DNA from: Megasphaera sp. UBA5897
GTDB lineage: Bacteria > Bacillota > Negativicutes > Veillonellales > Megasphaeraceae
DNA: 9,441 bases
Direction: 5' to 3'
Assembly: GCA_002431345.1 (NCBI GenBank)
Contig: DJEN01000033.1
Location: 1 to 9,441 of the forward strand
Shown: positions 1-7,318 of the stretch, in pieces
How positions within the stretch are numbered: position 1 is the first letter of the stretch
How the letters are laid out: each line of letters opens with the position of its first letter
Notes under the pieces: model-generated
Seen by the model: only the letters and a program-made list of their open reading frames with translations
What the model was told of the DNA's origin: nothing
Databases searched by the model: none
Made by a program: the position numbers and the translations under genes

Positions 1-22
1 TCGATCCTGTTATCGCCCACCA
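1..22 (+). tRNA. 3' end of a tRNA, probably tRNA-Val (5' part outside the window)
   Basis: The first 22 bases fit canonical tRNA positions 55-76. TCG at 1-3 and A4 match the T-loop (T55, C56, G57, A58) and C7 matches the invariant C61. Bases 7-11 form the 3' side of the T-stem, and 12-18 (ATCGCCC) the 3' side of a 7-bp acceptor stem. A19 is the discriminator and 20-22 an encoded CCA. The predicted 5' acceptor strand is GGGCGAT. That strand with an A discriminator is typical of bacterial tRNA-Val, but the anticodon lies outside the window, so the amino acid is an inference. A terminator starts 12 nt downstream, so this is the last gene of its transcript. Confidence 0.82.
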
Positions 23-34
23 AAATCTTTTTTC

Positions 35-64
35 AAGGCATACACAAATGTGTATGCCTTTTTT
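35..64 (+). terminator. Rho-independent terminator after the tRNA
   Basis: A perfect 11-bp stem (35-45 with 50-60, AAGGCATACAC paired to GTGTATGCCTT) closes a 4-nt AAAT loop and runs into six T residues (59-64). It separates the tRNA transcript from the rodZ-like operon. Confidence 0.9.
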
Positions 65-76
65 CTGTACGTACAG
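65..76. repeat. Perfect 12-bp palindrome CTGTACGTACAG
   Basis: This sequence equals its own reverse complement and starts directly after the T-run of the tRNA terminator. It lies about 140 nt upstream of the operon promoter, too far for a simple repressor site there. It could be a protein-binding site or chance; no regulator is recognised. Confidence 0.4.
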
Positions 77-217
77 CGGCTCTAAGGAGTATGCATATCA
101 TAGGTGCTTCTATGGCCCGGTAAAAACAAGCAACATGCCGCGCAGTAAAAGTCAATAGTGCTGTATGGACACAGAAATAGGACAACAGCGGTTCACTGTG
201 AAAAAACAGTAATTTCA

Positions 218-247
218 TTGCTGAAAGGGGATGCAATGTTATATAAT
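218..247 (+). promoter_or_regulatory. Sigma-A type promoter of the rodZ-like to recX operon
   Basis: There is a perfect -10 hexamer TATAAT (242-247) and a weak -35 TTGCTG (218-223, 3 of 6 matches to TTGACA) with an 18-nt spacer. Transcription would begin near 254, about 29 nt before the GTG start at 283. It is the only convincing promoter before the seven-gene run. Bases 77-217 hold no gene I can support: only short frames and minor inverted repeats, such as TTCACTGTGAA at 192-202. Confidence 0.7.
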
Positions 248-267
248 AAAAAGATACAAAACGCAGA

Positions 268-274
268 AAGGAGG
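268..274 (+). promoter_or_regulatory. Ribosome binding site of the rodZ-like gene
   Basis: AAGGAGG, a full anti-Shine-Dalgarno match, lies 8 nt before GTG at 283 and fixes that GTG as the start. Confidence 0.85.
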
Positions 275-282
275 GACTGGCA

Positions 283-678
283 GTGTCATCGTTAGGAACA
301 GTTTTGCGGAAAGAAAGAGAAAAACAGGGACGGACACTGAAAGAAGTTTCTGATGCGTTAAACATAAAAACAGCGTATTTAGAGGCCTTGGAAAAAGACT
401 CGTATGATGATATTCCAGGTGTTGTTTTTGTAAAAGGATTTACTCGCAACTACGGCAATTATTTGGGCTTAGACGGAGCTGCTTTGGTTCAGCAGTATAA
501 AGGATCTTTTGCTGCTACGGTTCCCCAGCCGGATGTACGGCCGGCTGCAGTGCAGCACACGCCTCAAAAACTGAAAAAAGATGGTAAAAAAAGAACGAAA
601 CAGGGCAAATGGCCGGAAATTACGATTATTGCCGGCATTGTCATTTGTCTGCTGCTTATTATTTGGATTTTAGTATAG
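283..678 (+). CDS. RodZ-like helix-turn-helix membrane protein, short form
   Basis: The product has 131 residues from a GTG start with a strong ribosome binding site. Residues about 4-64 form a RodZ-type (HTH_25, Xre-like) helix-turn-helix domain. The family signature is visible in LKEVSDALNI (19-28), YLEALEKDSYDDIPG (32-46) and FVKGFTRNYGNYLGLD (49-64). A proline-containing linker and a very basic patch (K96-K109) lead to one hydrophobic segment (about 113-131), and the protein ends right there. In RodZ the helix-turn-helix domain binds MreB in the cytoplasm and a C-terminal domain lies outside the membrane. The basic patch before the segment predicts the N-terminus inside, and here nothing remains outside. 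A role in cell shape or division is inferred from the family; it could instead be a membrane-bound regulator. It heads the operon, 9 nt before the YgiQ-family gene. Confidence 0.85.
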   Translation: MSSLGTVLRKEREKQGRTLKEVSDALNIKTAYLEALEKDSYDDIPGVVFVKGFTRNYGNYLGLDGAALVQQYKGSFAATVPQPDVRPAAVQHTPQKLKKDGKKRTKQGKWPEITIIAGIVICLLLIIWILV

Positions 679-687
679 AGGAAATAT

Positions 688-2586
688 ATGGCAGATAATT
701 TTTTAGTAACAAGCCGTGCGGATATGAAGCGGCGCGGCTGGGAGCAGTTGGATTTTGTGTATATCAATGGCGATGCGTATGTAGACCATCCCGGTTTTGC
801 TGCCGCTGTCATTGGCCGGGTGCTGGAAAGCCGGGGATACCGTGTTGGCATTATTTCACAGCCTGACTGGCATAGTGCCGAACCGTTTAAGGCATTGGGC
901 AAACCGAGACTGGCGGCTTTGATTACGGCAGGCAATTTGGATTCCATGCTCAATGAAAAAACGGCGGCTAAAAAATTTCGCAGTAAAGATAATTATTCTC
1001 CCGGCGGTGAAGCAGGCAGACGGCCTGAACGGGCGACGATTGTCTATGCGAACCGCATGCGTGAAGCCTACAAAGACGTACCGATTGTCATCGGCGGAAT
1101 TGAAGCCAGCCTGCGCCGGTTTGCCCATTATGATTACTGGTCGAATAAAGTGCGCCATTCTATTTTGCTGGACAGCAAGGCCGATATTTTGAGCTACGGC
1201 ATGGGTGAGCATTCCGTCGTGGAAATTGCCGATGCACTGGCAGAAGGCAAGACCGTGGCAGAAATGTACAATATTCGCGGCATTTGCTATGTGACGAGTC
1301 ATGCCCCTGTGTCTGCGCACACTGTCATGTGTCCGTCATATGAAGAAGTCAAAGCCAGCAAGAAAGCATTTGCCAAGGCGTTTAAAATACAATATGAAGA
1401 ACAAGACCCATTTTACGGCAAGACTATCATTCAGCCTTCAGAAAATCGCTTTTTGGTTCAGACACCGCCGGCGCTGCCGCTGACAACCAAAGAAATGGAT
1501 GCGATTTATGAACTGCCTTTTCAACGGCGTTGGCATCCGGATTATGATGCAGCTGGCGGAGTACCGGCGTTACAGGAAGTGCAGTTCAGCCTGACGAGTC
1601 AGCGCGGCTGTTTTGGACACTGTCATTTTTGTGCAATTACCAGCCATCAGGGTCCGATTATCCAAAGCCGCAGTCATGAATCTCTCATGCGTGAAGCCAA
1701 GTATATGACGCATTTACCGGGATTTAAAGGATATATTCATGATGTAGGGGGGCCAACGGCCAATTTCCGCCATCCGGCCTGTCAAAAACAGTTAAAGGCA
1801 GGTGTCTGCAAAAACAGGCATTGTATTGGCAGCGAAATTTGTCCCAATCTGGACACGTCCCATGAGGACTATCAGCAGCTGCTCAGAGAAATCCGCAGCC
1901 TTCCCGGTGTAAAAAAAGTGTTTGTACGTTCAGGACTTCGATATGACTATGTGCTGGCAGATCACAACAAGAAATTTGTTGAAGAATTGTGTCAGTATCA
2001 TGTTAGCGGCCAGCTGAAAGTAGCACCGGAACATGTCGTCAAACATGTAACGGATTTAATGGGAAAAGCCGACATACATGCCTTTTTGAAATTTAAGGGT
2101 TGGTTTGATGAAGCCAATCGTAAATTGGGGAAAAAACAATATCTGGTGCCATATTTCATGTCCAGCCATCCGGGATGCACATTGAACGATGCCATTGCGC
2201 TGGCGGAATTTTTGCGGGATATGCATATGCAGCCTGAACAGGTGCAGGATTTTATTCCTACGCCGGGCAGTCTTTCGACGGCGATGTATTATACGGGCAT
2301 GAATCCGCTGACTGGAGAAGCCGTTTATGTGGCACGGCGGCCGGAAGAAAAACAAATGCAGCGGGCTTTGATGCAGTACAAAAATCCGGCTAATTACGAT
2401 ATTGTCTATAAAGCATTATGTCTGGCCGGACGCAGGGATTTAATCGGTTTTGGACCCAAATGCCTGATTGCGCCGCGCAGCGTGCGAAAAGAGCGGGGCA
2501 GACAGCAGCATCCGGTATCCGGGCATCATGCATGGCGCAGCCCGGGAAGAAGCAAACAGAGAAGGGCTGGACGAGGTAAAAAATGA
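688..2586 (+). CDS. YgiQ family radical SAM protein (UPF0313)
   Basis: The product has 632 residues. ATG at 688 follows GAGG (678-681), which overlaps the upstream stop. The order matches the YgiQ family: an N-terminal radical-SAM-associated domain (about 1-280), the radical SAM core (about 300-505) and a C-terminal DUF3362-type region. The iron-sulfur/SAM motif is CFGHCHFC with C308, C312 and C315 (CxxxCxxC). A second cysteine group (C365, C374, C379, C385) follows a GGPTANF segment. From memory E. coli YgiQ has a similar group, and it may hold an auxiliary metal cluster (inference). The last 40 residues are strongly basic and look disordered. The enzyme should be cytosolic and anaerobic; its substrate is, to my knowledge, unestablished. 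The E. coli protein is about 100 residues longer. Its stop overlaps the next start as ATGA, which implies coupled translation. Confidence 0.93.
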   Translation: MADNFLVTSRADMKRRGWEQLDFVYINGDAYVDHPGFAAAVIGRVLESRGYRVGIISQPDWHSAEPFKALGKPRLAALITAGNLDSMLNEKTAAKKFRSKDNYSPGGEAGRRPERATIVYANRMREAYKDVPIVIGGIEASLRRFAHYDYWSNKVRHSILLDSKADILSYGMGEHSVVEIADALAEGKTVAEMYNIRGICYVTSHAPVSAHTVMCPSYEEVKASKKAFAKAFKIQYEEQDPFYGKTIIQPSENRFLVQTPPALPLTTKEMDAIYELPFQRRWHPDYDAAGGVPALQEVQFSLTSQRGCFGHCHFCAITSHQGPIIQSRSHESLMREAKYMTHLPGFKGYIHDVGGPTANFRHPACQKQLKAGVCKNRHCIGSEICPNLDTSHEDYQQLLREIRSLPGVKKVFVRSGLRYDYVLADHNKKFVEELCQYHVSGQLKVAPEHVVKHVTDLMGKADIHAFLKFKGWFDEANRKLGKKQYLVPYFMSSHPGCTLNDAIALAEFLRDMHMQPEQVQDFIPTPGSLSTAMYYTGMNPLTGEAVYVARRPEEKQMQRALMQYKNPANYDIVYKALCLAGRRDLIGFGPKCLIAPRSVRKERGRQQHPVSGHHAWRSPGRSKQRRAGRGKK

Positions 2587-3632
2587 AACGATATATACCA
2601 TTAGCTTGTGTCATCGTTTTTATTGTGGCACTGCTGGGGTTTAGCAATTATATATGGTATGAGCAGCAGCGCCAGCAGGAAGAACAATCTTCCTATGAAA
2701 CAGAGCGGCATATTGTGGCCGTTTCGGATATGCCGGCTGATGTCAATGCTGAGTTGTCTGCCGCTTTTTATAAAAAAACAGGCATGCATGTGCAGATTAT
2801 CAGTAAAACAGATGATGAACTGCATAAACAGATGAAAATGGCACATGACGGAGAAATGCCGGATGTACTCATAGCCGCTGAACCGGTGCTGCGGCAGGCT
2901 GCAGCCATACAGCAGCTGAAACCATATGCTTCGATACAGACGGAAACCGTACCGTATGCGTTTAAAGATGCAGACGGGTATTGGAACGGCCTTTGGCTCA
3001 ACCCGATGGTTTTTGTTGTCAGTTATGAATACCATGCTAGACGCGGTATAGAAATACATACATGGGATGATTTGCTGCGCGATCCGATGCTGACAATTGC
3101 CTTTCCGGATTTGGCATCTATGGACATGGCCGGCGATTTTCTTTGTTCTCTTGTTGAAGTCAATGGCAGCGAAGAAGCGGGGTTGTATCTGCGGGCCCTG
3201 CAGTCTCATGTGGCAGCCTATTCCAAATCCATGGCTTCTAGTGTACGCCGCGTAGCCAGCGGGGAAGTCAATTTAGGGGTTGTTGACGCAGTGACGGCGC
3301 GGCAGTATCGACAGGACGGCGCACCTATTTATATTCTATACCCTCGCGATGGGACATCTTATTGGCTGACTGGCGCGGCTGTGACCGTGCAGTGCCAGGA
3401 TGAAGAATTGGCAGCAGATTTTGTGGAATGGCTGTATTCTCCTGATGTAGATGCCGTGCTGCGGAAAAATCATTTATACTTTACGTATGCTAGTGAAACG
3501 GCACGAAAAATATTAGATTCACAAGGACAAGAACTTGTCTTGTTCCCGATAAAAAAACAATATACTGATGCAGGCCGCCGAGATTTGCAACATTGGTGGA
3601 TAAAATCAGTGCGCTTTGGAAAGGACGAATAG
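2583..3632 (+). CDS. Membrane-anchored extracellular solute-binding protein, type 1/6-like, without transporter partners
   Basis: The product has 349 residues and starts at ATG 2583 inside the ATGA overlap. Residues 2-3 (KR) and a hydrophobic stretch at about 5-25 form a signal or anchor. No lipobox cysteine follows it: the only nearby Cys is residue 9, too early for lipoprotein processing. An uncleaved anchor with the domain outside is therefore most likely. The rest resembles periplasmic binding proteins of the iron(III)/AfuA-FutA kind: an early strand (HIVAVSDMP, 43-51), PDVLIAAEP (93-101), the hinge-type segment WNGLWLNPMVFVV (134-146), TWDDLLRDP (160-168) and a late WLYSPDVDAVL segment. 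No permease or ATPase gene is adjacent, so import is uncertain. It might sense a ligand for an envelope process or serve a distant transporter. The ligand cannot be read from the sequence. Confidence 0.8.
   Translation: MKRYIPLACVIVFIVALLGFSNYIWYEQQRQQEEQSSYETERHIVAVSDMPADVNAELSAAFYKKTGMHVQIISKTDDELHKQMKMAHDGEMPDVLIAAEPVLRQAAAIQQLKPYASIQTETVPYAFKDADGYWNGLWLNPMVFVVSYEYHARRGIEIHTWDDLLRDPMLTIAFPDLASMDMAGDFLCSLVEVNGSEEAGLYLRALQSHVAAYSKSMASSVRRVASGEVNLGVVDAVTARQYRQDGAPIYILYPRDGTSYWLTGAAVTVQCQDEELAADFVEWLYSPDVDAVLRKNHLYFTYASETARKILDSQGQELVLFPIKKQYTDAGRRDLQHWWIKSVRFGKDE
3621..3625 (+). promoter_or_regulatory. Ribosome binding site that decides the rimO start
   Basis: AAGGA lies inside the last codons of the solute-binding protein gene, 8 nt before TTG at 3634. 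It lies downstream of the alternative TTG at 3616, so it cannot serve that codon. Confidence 0.7.
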
Positions 3633-3633
3633 A

Positions 3634-4965
3634 TTGGAAAAAATTGGATTTATCAGCTTAGGCTGCTCAAAAAACCTGATTGATACAGAAGTAATGCTGG
3701 GGATTCTCAAAGACCGCCATATGGAAATTACAGAAGACTTGGCACAAGCAGATATTATTATTGTCAATACGTGTACGTTTATTGAAAAAGCAAAAGAAGA
3801 ATCCATCAATACGATTTTGCAGGCAGCTAAATACAAACAAGACGGCCGCTGCCGTATGCTCATTGTGACAGGCTGTTTGAGCCAGCAGTATAAAGAAGAC
3901 TTGCTGAAAGAAATGCCTGAAATTGATGCACTTTTGGGAACTGGTTCATGGGACCGTATTTGGGAAGCCATTGATTCTGTAGAGCATGGCAAAAAAGCCT
4001 GCTTTATGGATAATGTGAGCCATTTGTACGACCAAAACACAAGCCGTTTGCGGACGACACCGGCATACAGTACGTATGTCAAAATCGGAGAAGGATGCAA
4101 TAATGGCTGTACGTTCTGCATTATTCCGCATGTCCGCGGCCCGCTGTGCAGCCGCCCTGTAGCATCCGTCGTGGCAGAAGCAGAGACACTGGCTGCTGAC
4201 GGCGTAAAGGAAATCAATCTGATTGCTCAGGATACGACAAGCTACGGTGTCGATTTGGCAGGCCATTCTCTCCTGCCGGAACTGCTGCGCCAGCTCGTCA
4301 AAATTGAAGGAATCCGCTGGATTCGTCTGTTCTATTTATATCCGCATTATTTTACTGATGAATTGATGGATCTCATTGTAAAAGAAGATAAAATCTGTCC
4401 GTACGTCGATTTGCCGCTGCAGCATATTTCACAGACTGTTCTGCAGCGTATGAACCGCCGCGACAGTGAAGATGATGTGCGGCAGCTGGTAAAAAAACTG
4501 TGCAGTCATGGCCGCAAGCTGACCTTGCGCTCGACGTTTATTGTCGGCTTCCCCGGTGAAACAGAAGAAGAATTCCAATCCCTTTGCGATTTTGTCCGTG
4601 AAGCCGAATTTGATGATGTCGGTGTCTTTACGTACTCGCAGGAAGACGGCACGCCGGCGGCTAAGATGCCCAATCAGATTCCGGAAGACGTGAAGGAAGA
4701 ACGGTATCATACATTGATGGCTATTCAAGCCAAAGTATCGGAACACCGCAATCAGGAACTGGAAGGAACGCTGCATACCATGCTGGTCGAAAAAGTAACG
4801 GAAGAAGACGGCGTGCGCCAGGCTGTCGGCCGGATTGAAATTCAGGCACCGGATGTAGACGGACTGACGTATTTGGAAAATGCAGAGGGTGTAGAAGAAG
4901 GAGATATGATACCCGTTCGTATCGCTCAGGGATTTGCGTATGATTTAGTTGCTGAACAAGTCTAA
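3634..4965 (+). CDS. rimO: Ribosomal protein S12 methylthiotransferase RimO
   Basis: This cytosolic radical SAM enzyme with two [4Fe-4S] clusters adds a methylthio group to the conserved aspartate of ribosomal protein S12. The N-terminal UPF0004 domain has its three cluster cysteines: C11 in ISLGCSKNLIDTE, C47 in VNTCTF and C81 in TGCLSQQY. The radical SAM motif is EGCNNGCTFC (C155, C159, C162), followed by IIPHVRGP. The GCSKN and HVRGP sequences favour RimO over MiaB or MtaB. A TRAM domain fills about residues 375-443. I chose TTG at 3634 (443 residues): it has a well-placed ribosome binding site, begins 2 nt after the upstream stop, and gives the usual LEKIGFISLGCSKN beginning. TTG at 3616 would add six residues and overlap the previous gene. 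Confidence 0.96.
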   Translation: MEKIGFISLGCSKNLIDTEVMLGILKDRHMEITEDLAQADIIIVNTCTFIEKAKEESINTILQAAKYKQDGRCRMLIVTGCLSQQYKEDLLKEMPEIDALLGTGSWDRIWEAIDSVEHGKKACFMDNVSHLYDQNTSRLRTTPAYSTYVKIGEGCNNGCTFCIIPHVRGPLCSRPVASVVAEAETLAADGVKEINLIAQDTTSYGVDLAGHSLLPELLRQLVKIEGIRWIRLFYLYPHYFTDELMDLIVKEDKICPYVDLPLQHISQTVLQRMNRRDSEDDVRQLVKKLCSHGRKLTLRSTFIVGFPGETEEEFQSLCDFVREAEFDDVGVFTYSQEDGTPAAKMPNQIPEDVKEERYHTLMAIQAKVSEHRNQELEGTLHTMLVEKVTEEDGVRQAVGRIEIQAPDVDGLTYLENAEGVEEGDMIPVRIAQGFAYDLVAEQV

Positions 4966-4978
4966 ATGAGGTGAGCAT

Positions 4979-6232
4979 GTGTTAGTAGAATTGGTGACGA
5001 CAGGCTCCGAGCTGCTGCTGGGAGAAATCGTCAACGAAAATGTGCAGTATTTGTCACGAAAACTAAATGCCTTAGGCTATTCGATTGTTTATCATACGAC
5101 GGTAGGAGACAATCCGCAGCGGATGGAAGATGTGCTGCGGACGGCATTGGGCCGGGCAGATATGGTGATTACGACAGGCGGTTTGGGACCGACTCAGGGA
5201 GATATGACGAAAAACATAGGTGCCAAGGTGTTGGGATTGCCGATGGAACTGCATCCGGAAATTATAGAATCGATTGCCCAGTGGGTCGAAGCCCATCATC
5301 CTGGCAGAGGATTGACAGAAAACCAAAAACGGCAGGCCATGATTCCTAAGGGAGCGACAATATTTGCCAATGGGGCAGGTACGGCTCCCGGCGTGGCGAT
5401 ACAGCATCATGGCAAAGTGCTTGTCCACCTGCCGGGACCGCCGATGGAAATGCGCTGGATGTATACGCATCGTCTGCGTCCTTGGCTGCTGCAGACATTT
5501 GGCTCTCAGGGATACATCAAATCTTTGTACATGAAGATTTATGACATGGGAGAAGCGTTTATTGAAGAAAAATTAATGGATTTAGTAAAAAAACAGAGCA
5601 ATCCAACGATTGCCATGTATGCACGTCCTGGTTTTGTTGAAGTACGCCTGACGGCGAAAGGAGCCAATGAAGACGAAGCGACGGCATTGCTGCAGCCATT
5701 AAAAGAAGAATTGCAGAAACGTCTGCACCGCGTCGCTGTCACGTATGACGATGAACCGATTGCCGCCTTGCTGGGACGCATCGTGCTGGCACAGCAGCTG
5801 ACTGTCAGCGCAGCTGAATCCTGTACAGGAGGACTGGTCGGTTCATACATTACAGATATTGCCGGTGCATCGGAGTATTTCCGCGGTTCTGCCGGGACAT
5901 ACTGCAATGAGATGAAAGAACATATACTCGGTGTTTCGCATGATACGCTGGAAACCTATACGGCGGTCAGTGCACAGACAGCAGGTGAAATGGCAGAAGG
6001 AAGTCGCAGACTTTATCGTTCGGATTTAGCCATCAGCACGACAGGCATTGCCGGCCCCGGCGGCGGCAGTGCGGCGCAGCCTGTAGGACTTGTCTATACA
6101 GGTATTGCCGGCCCGTGGGGAACGCTGACGCATCGGGATGTGTATTTGGGCGACCGCACGGAAATAAAACGCCGGGCTGCAACCGGAGCCATTTATTATG
6201 CTGTGAAATATATTTTAGAACATATACATTAG
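4979..6232 (+). CDS. cinA: CinA family protein: MoCF-like domain plus nicotinamide-nucleotide amidase
   Basis: The product has 417 residues. The N-terminal half (about 1-170) is a molybdopterin-binding-like (MoCF/COG1058) domain with VTTGSELLLGEIVNEN near the start and TTGGLGPTQGD at 65-75. The C-terminal half (about 255-415) is the PncC-type deamidase with AESCTGG (279-285, putative nucleophile S281) and TGIAGPGGG. CinA proteins hydrolyse nicotinamide mononucleotide to nicotinate mononucleotide and ammonia in pyridine nucleotide recycling, and some have an ADP-ribose pyrophosphatase activity in the N-terminal domain. The GTG start at 4979 has GAGGTG (4968-4973) in front. Where many homologs have two aspartates in GLGPTxDD, this one reads GLGPTQGD. 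It sits 13 nt after rimO and 9 nt before recA, a common cinA-recA pairing linked to competence in some Firmicutes. The competence link here is inference. Confidence 0.95.
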   Translation: MLVELVTTGSELLLGEIVNENVQYLSRKLNALGYSIVYHTTVGDNPQRMEDVLRTALGRADMVITTGGLGPTQGDMTKNIGAKVLGLPMELHPEIIESIAQWVEAHHPGRGLTENQKRQAMIPKGATIFANGAGTAPGVAIQHHGKVLVHLPGPPMEMRWMYTHRLRPWLLQTFGSQGYIKSLYMKIYDMGEAFIEEKLMDLVKKQSNPTIAMYARPGFVEVRLTAKGANEDEATALLQPLKEELQKRLHRVAVTYDDEPIAALLGRIVLAQQLTVSAAESCTGGLVGSYITDIAGASEYFRGSAGTYCNEMKEHILGVSHDTLETYTAVSAQTAGEMAEGSRRLYRSDLAISTTGIAGPGGGSAAQPVGLVYTGIAGPWGTLTHRDVYLGDRTEIKRRAATGAIYYAVKYILEHIH

Positions 6233-6241
6233 GAGGCTGCT

Positions 6242-7312
6242 ATGGAAGCAAAACAAACCGCACTTGAAAATGCAATGCGCAAAATTGAAAAAGATTTTGG
6301 CAAAGGCGCGATTATGCGTCTGGGTGATTTAGCTGATAAAATGAATTTGGAAGTTATCTCGTCAGGCTCCCTGGCAGTTGATTTGGCTGTCGGTGTTGGC
6401 GGTTATCCCCGCGGCCGTGTTATCGAAATTTACGGCCCGGAATCTTCCGGTAAAACAACGCTGGCTTTGCATGCCATCGCTTCTGCACAAAAAGCAGGCG
6501 GCATTGCGGCTTTTATTGATGCTGAACATGCGTTGGATCCGGTGTATGCCCGTCATCTCGGCGTAGATACAGCGGAACTGCTTATTTCGCAGCCGGACAA
6601 CGGAGAACAGGCACTGGAAATTACAGAAGAACTCGTGCGCAGCGGTGCTGTGGATATTATCGTTGTGGACTCTGTAGCGGCGTTGGTACCTAAAGCCGAA
6701 ATTGAAGGCGAAATGGGTGATTCCCATGTAGGGCTGCAGGCCCGCCTGATGAGCCAGGCACTGCGCAAATTGACTGGGATTATTTCCAAATCAAAAGCGA
6801 TTGTCATCTTTATCAATCAGCTTCGTGAAAAGGTTGGCGTCATGTTTGGCAATCCGGAAACGACAACCGGCGGCAGAGCCTTGAAATTCTATGCGTCTAT
6901 CCGCATGGAAATTCGCAAGGGCGAAGCCATAAAATCCGGCGGCGATGTCATTGGTAATAGAGCGCGCGTCAAAGTTGTTAAAAATAAAGTGGCCCCTCCG
7001 TTTAAAAACTGCGAATTTGATATTATGTACGGTACTGGTATTTCCCGTGAAGGAACTATTCTCGATTTAGGCGCCTCAATGGACATTATCGAAAAGAGCG
7101 GCACTTGGTATTCGTATAAAGGCGAACGCTTGGGACAGGGCAAGGAAAATGTCAAAGTATTCCTCAAAGAACATCCGGAAATTGCTGATGAAGTGGAAAA
7201 AATTATTCGGGATACCTTGGCAGCGGAACCGGAAAAGTTTGAAGAAGTCATGGAAGAAGAACCGATTACGGCAGCTCCGGAAGACACAGGGGCAGCCAAT
7301 ACGGAAGAATAA
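6242..7312 (+). CDS. recA: Recombinase RecA
   Basis: RecA is the DNA-dependent ATPase that forms filaments on single-stranded DNA, drives strand exchange and triggers the SOS response. The product is full length at 356 residues. Walker A is GPESSGKTT (65-73, K71, T72) and Walker B ends at D143 in IIVVDSVAAL. FINQLREKVGVMFGNPETTTGGRALKFYAS covers the L2 loop region (positions only: about residues 190-220). An acidic C-terminal tail, typical of RecA, closes the protein. ATG at 6242 has AGGAGG at 6231-6236, overlapping the cinA stop. No good LexA box is visible upstream: GAACATATACAT at the end of cinA is only a half match. recA therefore probably depends on operon transcription, or on an internal promoter I cannot identify. 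Confidence 0.99.
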   Translation: MEAKQTALENAMRKIEKDFGKGAIMRLGDLADKMNLEVISSGSLAVDLAVGVGGYPRGRVIEIYGPESSGKTTLALHAIASAQKAGGIAAFIDAEHALDPVYARHLGVDTAELLISQPDNGEQALEITEELVRSGAVDIIVVDSVAALVPKAEIEGEMGDSHVGLQARLMSQALRKLTGIISKSKAIVIFINQLREKVGVMFGNPETTTGGRALKFYASIRMEIRKGEAIKSGGDVIGNRARVKVVKNKVAPPFKNCEFDIMYGTGISREGTILDLGASMDIIEKSGTWYSYKGERLGQGKENVKVFLKEHPEIADEVEKIIRDTLAAEPEKFEEVMEEEPITAAPEDTGAANTEE

Positions 7313-7318
7313 TATAGC

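Noticed and set aside
2583..2660. Lipoprotein signal in the solute-binding protein (PLAC at residues 6-9)
   Set aside because: The cysteine comes before the hydrophobic stretch, not after it, so it cannot be a lipobox cleavage site.
2601..3209. 202-codon minus-strand open frame opposite the solute-binding protein gene
   Set aside because: It is a shadow of the + strand gene, with no ribosome binding site considered convincing and low-complexity His/Cys/Ile-rich translation.
3524..3541. Inverted repeat AGGACAAG-AA-CTTGTCTT inside the solute-binding protein gene
   Set aside because: The 8-bp arms (one G-T pair) have a centre too short for a good RNA hairpin, there is no T-run, and the bases are accounted for by coding QGQELVLF.
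3616..3633. Longer rimO from TTG at 3616
   Set aside because: The ribosome binding site lies downstream of this codon, and the extra six residues do not belong to the usual RimO start.
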